A DNA stretch of 64,000 nucleotides, from NCBI RefSeq assembly GCF_001500065.1, contig NZ_LQIN01000007.1:1-64000 (forward strand), given 5' to 3'. How positions within the stretch are numbered: position 1 is the first letter of the stretch; every line of letters starts with the position of its first letter. The DNA is from Mycobacterium sp. IS-3022. GTDB lineage: Bacteria; Actinomycetota; Actinomycetes; Mycobacteriales; Mycobacteriaceae. Of the stretch, positions 58,050 to 64,000 are shown piece by piece. Made by a program: the position numbers and the translations under genes. The notes beneath the pieces were generated by a model that was not told the origin of the DNA, did no database searches, and saw nothing but the letters and a program-made list of their open reading frames with translations.

Positions 58050-58421
58050 ATGCGCTGGATCGTCGACGGGATGAACGTGATCGGAACGCGCCCCGACGGC
58101 TGGTGGCGCGACCGGCACCGCGCGATGGTCACCCTGGTCGAGCGCCTGGAACGGTGGCGACCCACCGGTGACGACGTCACCGTGGTGTTCGAACGGCCGC
58201 CGAAGCCACCGATCGCCTCGTCGATCATCACCGTCGCGCACGCGCCGCAGCCGGCCGCCAACTCGGCCGACGACGAGATCGTGCGACTGGTACAAGCCGA
58301 ACCCCGCCCGGCCGACATTCGCGTTGCGACGTCGGATCGTACGCTCGCCGAGCGGGTGAGAGCCGCCGGCGCCTCCGTCTGTCCGGCGGAAAGACTGCGC
58401 GATCTCATCGACCCGCGGTGA
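58050..58421 (+). CDS. NYN/PIN-like ribonuclease-fold protein (YacP type)
   Basis: A 123-residue protein with the NYN domain of YacP/Rae1 type. The acidic pocket is built from D6 in RWIVDGMNVIG, the pair in NSADDEIVRLVQ and D in VATSDRTLAERVRAAG. Members are RNA-cutting or RNA-binding. It is smaller than most and consists of only the fold. No ribosome-bound partner is visible. Its end overlaps the convergent DinB-like gene by 17 nt. Confidence 0.85.
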   Translation: MRWIVDGMNVIGTRPDGWWRDRHRAMVTLVERLERWRPTGDDVTVVFERPPKPPIASSIITVAHAPQPAANSADDEIVRLVQAEPRPADIRVATSDRTLAERVRAAGASVCPAERLRDLIDPR

Positions 58422-59040
58422 CGCCTTCCGCCCGCCAGCCGGGTGAGCGGCCGAGGTGGCGCAGCAGCCGATCGAGGTCGCCCGTGCCCTCTTCCTGAGG
58501 GACCGCGTGGGCGAACGGCGAGTTGTCCATGTCGCGGATCTCGCCGTCCGGAACCGCCAACGCCAGCGGAAGAACGGCCTCGATCACCTCGGTCGGCAGC
58601 GAGAACGGCAGACCGAGGCTACGGGCGACGTCCCAACCATGGACGACGTAGTCGACGAAGTGAAAGCCGATCGCCATCGATCCCGGAACGGCGGCGTCCT
58701 TCCCGAACTCCGGTAGCGCGAACGTGGCATCCGGCACGCCGTCGGCGGAGAACGCCTCGAGCACGTCGGCGGCGGCCGCGGCATAGGTGCCGCCGGGGTC
58801 CGCGCGCACCGCGTCCGCGACGGTCGCGGGGTCCCATACCGCGAGGTCTGCACCCGACCCGCGCGCGGCGGCGGCAAACCCGTCGTGCTGCACGGTCATA
58901 TGGGTCAGCAGGTCGCCGAGGTCCCAGCCGGCGCACGGGGTCGGTGAAGCGAGGTCGCCGAGGGTGACGCCCGCGACGATGTCGACGGACGCGGCGACGG
59001 CGATCCGGTGGAACGGTCGAAGGTCATTATTGATATGCAT
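58405..59040 (-). CDS. DinB/TIGR03086-family metal-binding protein
   Basis: A 211-residue four-helix protein of the actinobacterial TIGR03086/mycothiol-S-transferase-like family. Metal-ligand helices LLTHMTVQHDGF and FVDYVVHGWDVARSLG carry the conserved His. It is a second, shorter relative of the protein at 8569-9312. It is probably a mycothiol- or other thiol-dependent enzyme with unknown substrate. It is divergent from the MarR gene, with a dyad in the 51-bp space, so it is likely controlled by it. Confidence 0.85.
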   Translation of the reverse strand: MHINNDLRPFHRIAVAASVDIVAGVTLGDLASPTPCAGWDLGDLLTHMTVQHDGFAAAARGSGADLAVWDPATVADAVRADPGGTYAAAAADVLEAFSADGVPDATFALPEFGKDAAVPGSMAIGFHFVDYVVHGWDVARSLGLPFSLPTEVIEAVLPLALAVPDGEIRDMDNSPFAHAVPQEEGTGDLDRLLRHLGRSPGWRAEGVTAGR

Positions 59041-59052
59041 GCGCTTACGATA

Positions 59053-59081
59053 TACGCATACTTATCATTGGTCAATGCGTA
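59053..59081. promoter_or_regulatory. Candidate MarR operator between divergent genes
   Basis: Perfect 7-bp inverted arms TACGCAT (59053-59059) and ATGCGTA (59075-59081), 15 bp apart, sit in an AT-rich stretch between the divergent DinB-like and MarR genes. MarR-type regulators usually bind such dyads in their own promoter. The site would repress both. Confidence 0.55.
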
Positions 59082-59091
59082 ACATTCGCCC

Positions 59092-59526
59092 ATGCCGCCG
59101 AAGTCGAGACGACCGGACCTCGCGGCGATGCTCGCCCCGCTGCTGCGCCGGCTGATCGCCCTCGAAACCCCCATCCTGGCGTCGCACGACGTGTCGATGT
59201 GGGGGTACAGCGTGCTGGTGGCGCTCGACGAGTCGCCGGTGCGCACCCAGGCTGCGCTCGCCGAGGCGATCGGCGCCGACAAGACCCGGATCATTCCCAC
59301 GCTCGACGAGTTGCAGGCCAAGGGCTACATCGAGCGCCGGCCCGATCCGGCCGACCGGCGTGCGCGGCTACTGGCCATCACCGAAGAGGGCCGTGCCCTC
59401 AAGGACGCGGTGCAAGCGGAGATCCAGCGCGGAGAGGAGCGGTGGCTGTCGGTGTTGTCGGCCGCCGAGCGGCGGGCGTTCCTGCGGGCTCTGCACGAGA
59501 TGACGCGCGTAGACGGCAACCCATAG
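59092..59526 (+). CDS. MarR-family transcriptional regulator
   Basis: A 144-residue winged-helix regulator. The recognition segment is TQAALAEAIGADKTRIIPTLDELQAKGYIERRPDPADRRARLLAITEEG, the hallmark of MarR: helix-turn-helix followed by a basic wing with D-R-R-A/R. The dimerising helices lie at both ends. It most likely regulates the divergent DinB-like gene and itself. The permease gene begins 2 nt after its stop, so the two may be co-transcribed. Confidence 0.9.
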   Translation: MPPKSRRPDLAAMLAPLLRRLIALETPILASHDVSMWGYSVLVALDESPVRTQAALAEAIGADKTRIIPTLDELQAKGYIERRPDPADRRARLLAITEEGRALKDAVQAEIQRGEERWLSVLSAAERRAFLRALHEMTRVDGNP

Positions 59527-59527
59527 G

Positions 59528-60952
59528 GTGCGGAGAGTGACTCGCCTCGTCGACCGCTTCTTCGAGATCTCGGCGCGCGGTACGACGGTCGGCGCAGAAG
59601 TCCGCGGCGGACTGGTCACGTTCATCGCGATGGCCTACATCATCGTGTTGAACCCGATCATCCTGTCCAGCTCCGAGGACGTTGCCGGCCAGAGGCTCCA
59701 ATTCGCCGAGGTGTCGGCGGTGACCGCGCTGACGGCGGGCGTGATGACAATCCTGTTCGGCGTCATCGCGCGGCTGCCGTTCGCTTTCGCCGCGGGCCTG
59801 GGCATCAACTCGTTTGTCGCGACCACGCTCGTCGGCTCCCTCACGTGGGCCGAAGCCATGGGCCTGGTGGTGGTCAACGGGCTCGTCATCGTCGTGCTGG
59901 CCGCGACCGGATTGCGGCGGCTGGTATTCGACGCCGTGCCGATGCAGCTCAAGCTCGCGATCACGGCGGGCATCGGGCTGTTCATCCTGTTCGTCGGTCT
60001 GGTGGACGCCGGCTTCATCGGCAGCACCGGGGAGCCGTCCCCACCGGTCGGCCTGGGCCGTCTCGGCGACGGCTCCATCGGCACCGTGCCCACCGTCGTC
60101 TTCGTGTTCACACTGCTGTTGACGGGAACCCTCGTGGCCCGAAAAGTGCGGGGCGGCATCCTCATTGGGCTCATCACCGGCACGGCCGTCGCGGTCGTCA
60201 TCGAGGCGATCTGGCACCTCGGCCCGGCGGCTGACAAGCCCGGCGGGTGGAGTCTGTCGGTGCCGACGCTGTCGGGATCGCCGTTCGCGATCCCGGACCT
60301 GTCGCTGGTCGGCGTCTTCAGCCTGGACAGTTTCGGCCGCATCGGAATGATCGCGGCAATCATGTTCGTGTTCACGCTCGTGTTCGCGAACTTCTTCGAC
60401 GCGATGGGGGTGTTCACCGGGCTGTCCCGCGAGGCGGGCCTGGCCGACGCGCAAGGAACCTTCCCACGGCTGCGTTCGGCGCTGATCGTGGAGGGCGCCG
60501 GCGCGGTGCTCGGCGGCGCATCGTCGGCGTCGTCGAACACGGTGTTCCTCGAATCGGGCGCGGGCATCGGCGAGGGCGCCAGGACCGGCCTGGCGAACCT
60601 GGTGACCGGCGGGCTGTTTCTCGCAGCGATGTTCATCTCGCCACTGGCCAACGTCGTGCCCACCGAAGTGGCCGCCGCAGCGCTCGTCGTCGTCGGCGTG
60701 ATGATGGTGTCGCACCTGCGCCACATCGACATCTCCGAGTTCTCGGTCGCCCTGCCGGTGGTGCTGACCGTGGCGACGATGCCGTTCTCGTACTCGATCG
60801 CCAACGGCATCGGCGTCGGCTTCATCGCGTGGGTGGTGTTGCGATCGGCGGTCGGCAGGGCGCGCGAGATCAGCCCATTGCTGTGGGTCGTCGCCGCGGG
60901 GTTCCTGCTGTATTTCGGCCGCGGCTGGATCGAGTCGCTGATCGGGATGTAG
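59528..60952 (+). CDS. NCS2-family purine permease (AzgA type)
   Basis: A 474-residue permease with about twelve membrane helices. The AzgA-type segment FAAGLGINSFVATTLVG near residue 85, FANFFDAMGVFTG near 285 and LGGASSASSNTVFLESGAGI near 320 match adenine/guanine/hypoxanthine transporters of the nucleobase-cation symporter-2 family. It should import a purine with protons. The GTG start at 59528 is preferred over the one 9 nt later. It closely follows the MarR gene. Confidence 0.9.
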   Translation: MRRVTRLVDRFFEISARGTTVGAEVRGGLVTFIAMAYIIVLNPIILSSSEDVAGQRLQFAEVSAVTALTAGVMTILFGVIARLPFAFAAGLGINSFVATTLVGSLTWAEAMGLVVVNGLVIVVLAATGLRRLVFDAVPMQLKLAITAGIGLFILFVGLVDAGFIGSTGEPSPPVGLGRLGDGSIGTVPTVVFVFTLLLTGTLVARKVRGGILIGLITGTAVAVVIEAIWHLGPAADKPGGWSLSVPTLSGSPFAIPDLSLVGVFSLDSFGRIGMIAAIMFVFTLVFANFFDAMGVFTGLSREAGLADAQGTFPRLRSALIVEGAGAVLGGASSASSNTVFLESGAGIGEGARTGLANLVTGGLFLAAMFISPLANVVPTEVAAAALVVVGVMMVSHLRHIDISEFSVALPVVLTVATMPFSYSIANGIGVGFIAWVVLRSAVGRAREISPLLWVVAAGFLLYFGRGWIESLIGM

Positions 60953-60958
60953 CGCGGA

Positions 60959-61624
60959 TCAGCGGTCGGCTTGCCGCGTCTCCTTCTCCGTTTCGGCGAG
61001 ATCCTCGATCTTGTCCGCCTGCGCCTGCGTCACCGCGGCATCGACGCGCTTCTCCGCAGCGTCGTTGAGCTTGCCGGCCGCGCTCGCGGCGACGCTACGC
61101 TCGGCCGCGTCGATCTGCGCCTCTTCGCGACGCTTGGCGGTCTCCACGTTCCTCTTGCGCTGGGCGGCGATCTGGTCGGCCTGCGCCTTGTTCGCGGCGA
61201 TGCGCTTCTCGGCGTTCTCGATCGCGGCCCGCTTACGCTGCTGTGCCTGCTTGCGGGCCTCTCGGGCTTCGCGTCCGGTCTCCTCGAAGGCATCCTGCTT
61301 GTCCTGCAGCGCCTTCTCGCGCGTCACCTCCAACTCGGCGTCGGCCTGCTTGGCGTTCTCGTCGGCGGCCGCGTCGAGTTCGGCCGCGCGGCGCAGCGCA
61401 TCGCTGCGCTCGACGAGCGTGGCCCCCCGCTTACGAAGTTCGGGATCGCCGAGCGCGACGCCGACCGCGGTGTCCAACATGCCCAGGGAGCGCTCGTAGA
61501 ACAGCCGCGCGGGCGCCTCGGAGTCCATCCGCGCGACGAACCGGTCGTCGATCAACTGCAGTGGCATGCGGGCCACCTGGTACTGAATCCTCAGCACCGC
61601 CCTCGGGATAGCGGTGAGACTCAT
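60959..61624 (-). CDS. Coiled-coil protein of unknown function
   Basis: A 221-residue protein. After an N-terminal segment (about 1-75, SLTAIPRAVLRIQYQVARMPLQLIDDRFV) nearly all is Ala/Glu/Arg/Lys/Gln-rich coiled coil with no glycine-rich break until the end. No signal peptide, cysteine or catalytic motif is seen. The first ATG (61630) or the one 6 nt later could be used. It lies 23 nt downstream of the next gene of the same type and orientation, so both probably form one operon. The function is unknown; scaffolding or envelope stress is a guess. Confidence 0.75.
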   Translation of the reverse strand: MSLTAIPRAVLRIQYQVARMPLQLIDDRFVARMDSEAPARLFYERSLGMLDTAVGVALGDPELRKRGATLVERSDALRRAAELDAAADENAKQADAELEVTREKALQDKQDAFEETGREAREARKQAQQRKRAAIENAEKRIAANKAQADQIAAQRKRNVETAKRREEAQIDAAERSVAASAAGKLNDAAEKRVDAAVTQAQADKIEDLAETEKETRQADR

Positions 61625-61647
61625 GGTCAAGCTCCTTTGTGCCCTGG

Positions 61648-62196
61648 TCAGGCGTCGTTGTTGAGGTTCTCGGCCTGCCGCCGGATGCGGGCGGCCTCGG
61701 CGTGGGCGCTGGCCGACTCCGCGGCGGCTTCGCGATGTTCTTCGAGCGCGTCGGCGAGTTGGCTGTCGGCGTCGTGGATCTCCGCCCGCTGTTCGGCCTT
61801 CGCTTCGCGCGCCTTGCGCTCCGCGTCCCGGTCGGCCTGGCTGCGCTCTTCGTCGAGCTGCCGGTGGGCCGCCTGCTCGGCGGCCCGCTTCTGTGCGGCT
61901 TCCTGGTTGTCCACCGCGGCTTTCTCGGCGGCCGCTTCGGCGTTCAGCGCGGCGCGTTCCCCGGCGCTTTCGCGGTTGGCCTCGGCCACATCGGCCCGGG
62001 CCTCCCGAGCTTCGGCGTCGGCGACCGCCCGCTCCTTGTTGGCCTCTTTGCGCTGTTCGGCCTCAGCCTGCTGAAGCTGCCCTTCAGCGGTCATCGAGTC
62101 GTTTCCGGTGACCGCCCCGAACAGCTCTTTGGCCTTGCCCTTCACCGAGTCGATCAAGCTTTCGCGTGCCTGGCCGGCCTTGTCGTGGTCCGTCAT
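61648..62196 (-). CDS. CsbD-like N-domain plus coiled coil
   Basis: A 182-residue protein. Residues about 10-50 (LIDSVKGKAKELFGAVTGND...TAEGQLQQAEAEQRK) match the CsbD stress-response pattern; the rest is a charged Ala/Glu-rich coiled coil (to about 182) with repeated AEANRESAGERAALNAEAAA units. ATG 62196 has an AGAGGAGG site upstream and discards a longer frame. It is the first of two coiled-coil genes. In other bacteria CsbD proteins respond to general stress; here the function is not known. Confidence 0.75.
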   Translation of the reverse strand: MTDHDKAGQARESLIDSVKGKAKELFGAVTGNDSMTAEGQLQQAEAEQRKEANKERAVADAEAREARADVAEANRESAGERAALNAEAAAEKAAVDNQEAAQKRAAEQAAHRQLDEERSQADRDAERKAREAKAEQRAEIHDADSQLADALEEHREAAAESASAHAEAARIRRQAENLNNDA

Positions 62197-62272
62197 TCGG
62201 GCCTCCTCTCGGGGGCTTAGGTTCCACGTCTGACGGGGTCCGAAACACGGCTGTGGGCCAATCGTTGACATC

Positions 62273-63316
62273 ATGTGTTCCGTGGTGGCCCGCGTCCTGC
62301 AGCCGACAGTCCCCGTCATTGCGCTCACCGGTTATCTCGGCGCCGGCAAGACGACCCTGCTCAACCACCTGCTGCGCGCACCGGGCGCCCGCATCGGCGT
62401 GGTGATAAACGACTTCGGCGAACTCAACGTGGACGCCGCCCTGGTCAGCGGACAGGTCGACGAACCGGCCTCGATCGCGGGCGGCTGCATCTGCTGCCTG
62501 CCCGACGACGGCGGGCTCGACGAGGCGCTGGCCAAGCTCGCCGACCCGAAGCTGGCACTGGACGCGATCATCGTCGAAGCGAGCGGCCTGGCCGACCCGA
62601 TCGCGATCTCCCGCATCATCCGGTTCAGCGGCGTGGACCGCATCCGGCCCGGCGGCGTCGTCGACGTCATCGACGCCAAGACGCATTTCGACACCGTCGA
62701 CCCCCATGCCACCCCGTCGGCCCGGTACGGCGCGGCCTCGCTGGTGGTGGTGAACAAGCTCGACCAGATTCCGCACGACGACCGCGACGGCGTGCTCGCT
62801 CGCATCACTAACCGGGTGCGCGAACGCAATCCGGACGTCCACCTGGTCGGCGCCGTCGCGGGACGCGTCGATCCAGCGCTGCTGTACGACGTGTCCGAGG
62901 CGTCCACCGCGGACGGCCAGATGTCGCTGCGCGAATTGCTGGTCGACGCCGAACCCGACCACCATCCGCACGTGCACGCCGACTCCGTCACCGTGACCAG
63001 CGACGGATGCGTCGACCCGGACGCGCTGTTCGACCTGCTCGAGCAGCCGCCCGACGGCGTGTACCGGCTCAAGGGCATCGTCGCGGTGCGCTACCGCGAC
63101 CGTGTCCGCAGCTACGTCGTGAACGGGGTCGGGACGTCGGTGCACGTCGCGGCGGCACCGTCGTCGGCGCGGGCCAACGGCCTTGTGGCGATCGGCACGC
63201 ACATCGACGCCGACGACGTCCGCGCCCGCGTCGAGGCCGCGGTGCGCCCGCACGACGGCGCCCCGTCCGCCGCGGGTGTGCGGCGCCTGCAGCGCTATCG
63301 CCGACTCAGCGTGTGA
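62273..63316 (+). CDS. COG0523 (CobW/YjiA-type) GTPase, probable metallochaperone
   Basis: A 347-residue GTPase of the CobW/COG0523 family. The P-loop is GYLGAGKTTLLNHLL (residues 20-34), the metal motif is GGCICC (near 73-78), and NKLD gives guanine binding. The C-terminal CobW domain (about 240-345) has a His-rich loop (DHHPHVHAD). Family members deliver Zn, Co or Ni to target proteins; the metal here is not evident, and no Zur box is seen in the short upstream region. It is divergent from the coiled-coil pair. Confidence 0.9.
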   Translation: MCSVVARVLQPTVPVIALTGYLGAGKTTLLNHLLRAPGARIGVVINDFGELNVDAALVSGQVDEPASIAGGCICCLPDDGGLDEALAKLADPKLALDAIIVEASGLADPIAISRIIRFSGVDRIRPGGVVDVIDAKTHFDTVDPHATPSARYGAASLVVVNKLDQIPHDDRDGVLARITNRVRERNPDVHLVGAVAGRVDPALLYDVSEASTADGQMSLRELLVDAEPDHHPHVHADSVTVTSDGCVDPDALFDLLEQPPDGVYRLKGIVAVRYRDRVRSYVVNGVGTSVHVAAAPSSARANGLVAIGTHIDADDVRARVEAAVRPHDGAPSAAGVRRLQRYRRLSV

Positions 63317-63335
63317 CGCTGCCTAGAGTGGGCCC

Positions 63336-64000
63336 ATGAGCGTCGCCGAGGAGCGCGCCGGGGTTAGGCTGACAAACCTCGACCAGCCGTTGAGCGAGGA
63401 TTCCGGGGCGACCAAGCGCGATCTCGTCGACTACCTCGACGCGGTGGCCGAACGGATACTGCCCGGTCTGGCGGGGCGCCCGCTGACCGTGCTGCGGGTG
63501 CTGCGCGGCCAGGCGCCGTTCATGCAGAAGAACGTCCCCAAGTACACCCCGGAGTGGGTGAAGACCGTGTCGATGTGGGCGGAGTCCTCGCATCGCGAGG
63601 TGCGCTACGCCCTGTGCGACGACCGCCGCACGCTGCTGTGGCTGGCCAACCAGCGCGCCGTGGAATACCACCCGACGCTGGGGCTGGCCGACGACATCTA
63701 CCGCCCGACGCATCTGGTGCTCGACCTCGACCCGCCGCCCGGCAGCGCGTTCGACGCGGTGGTGGCTACGGCAGCGCTTGTGCGACAGGCGCTTTCGGAC
63801 TGCGGCCTGACGGGGGTGGTGAAGACCAGTGGCGCCAAGGGGCTGCACGTGTTCGTGCCCGTCGACGACAGCGCCCCGGTCGACGACGTCGCAGCGGCCA
63901 CCCGCGCCCTCGCGGCGCGTGCGGAGCAACTCGATCCCGCCCGCGCGACAACGGCTTTCATCGTCGAGGACCGCGAGGGCAAGGTTTTCATCGACTCCAC
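63336..64000 (+). CDS. LigD polymerase-domain protein, 3' end outside window
   Basis: The first 221 residues of a second LigD-type primase-polymerase. It shares the order of the gene at 56099: VRLTNLDQPLSEDSGATKRDLVDYL at the start, the catalytic pair in VLDLDPPPG, and TSGAKGLHVFVPV. The length visible reaches about two thirds of the usual 300-350. It resembles the M. tuberculosis Rv3730c/PolD1 type more than PolD2, but this is by eye. Two such genes within 7 kb are unusual. Its ATG lies 19 nt after the stop of the GTPase gene. Confidence 0.88.
   Translation, partial: MSVAEERAGVRLTNLDQPLSEDSGATKRDLVDYLDAVAERILPGLAGRPLTVLRVLRGQAPFMQKNVPKYTPEWVKTVSMWAESSHREVRYALCDDRRTLLWLANQRAVEYHPTLGLADDIYRPTHLVLDLDPPPGSAFDAVVATAALVRQALSDCGLTGVVKTSGAKGLHVFVPVDDSAPVDDVAAATRALAARAEQLDPARATTAFIVEDREGKVFIDS

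Overview
The window is high-GC actinobacterial DNA and looks like a mycobacterium, most likely a non-tuberculous Mycolicibacterium-type species. The reasons are a complete ESX-3 (type VII secretion) locus with PE5, PPE4 and esxGH, many recognisable orthologues of M. tuberculosis genes, frequent GTG starts and mycothiol-type DinB/maleylpyruvate isomerase proteins. From memory of H37Rv, gene content runs roughly from Rv0338c to Rv0269c in reverse. No database search was run, so orthologue names rest on recognised sequence and gene order.

Layout. 1-9.3 kb: the tail of a proline-rich protein, etfD (membrane Fe-S reductase draining electrons from fatty-acid oxidation) behind two palindromic operators, aspC, a YibE/F membrane protein, a two-gene block (LuxR-type regulator, methyltransferase) bracketed by a 28-bp direct repeat, and a DinB-like protein. 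9.35-11.1 kb: an IS200/IS605 element with intact-looking tnpB, right-end hairpins and a frameshifted tnpA. 11.1-27.5 kb: a P450, udgA, two DUF7159-like membrane proteins with actin/Hsp70-like folds plus a larger Hsp70-like protein with a polythreonine tail, amt, dcd, tRNA-Gly(CCC), small exported proteins, a FAD/Rieske oxidoreductase, an L,D-transpeptidase-like protein and two PAP2 proteins, one fused to a lipid kinase. 27.5-31.7 kb: a hypothetical protein, a sulfatase, the trehalose sulfotransferase stf0 and an alpha/beta hydrolase.

31.7-46.3 kb: ESX-3 in a single minus-strand run eccA3-eccB3-eccC3-PE5-PPE4-esxG-esxH-espG3-eccD3-mycP3-eccE3, with 4-nt start/stop overlaps at several junctions and a good IdeR-type iron box just before eccA3. 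46.3-56 kb: methyltransferase, MpaB-type oxygenase, TetR, glyoxalase-fold protein, hydrolase, 2-hydroxyacid dehydrogenase, fadE6 and fadD2. 56-64 kb: a LigD-polymerase-like protein, STAS and NYN proteins, a divergent MarR/DinB pair around a dyad, a purine permease, two charged coiled-coil proteins, a COG0523 GTPase and a second, truncated LigD-polymerase-like gene.

Themes: fatty-acid catabolism (fadD2 activates, fadE6 oxidises, EtfD re-oxidises the electron carrier), iron-controlled ESX-3 secretion, cell-envelope biology (stf0, sulfatase, L,D-transpeptidase-like, UDP-glucose dehydrogenase, Hsp70-like membrane proteins) and DNA repair polymerases. There is no stretch over 300 bases without a gene, and no CRISPR array or rRNA.
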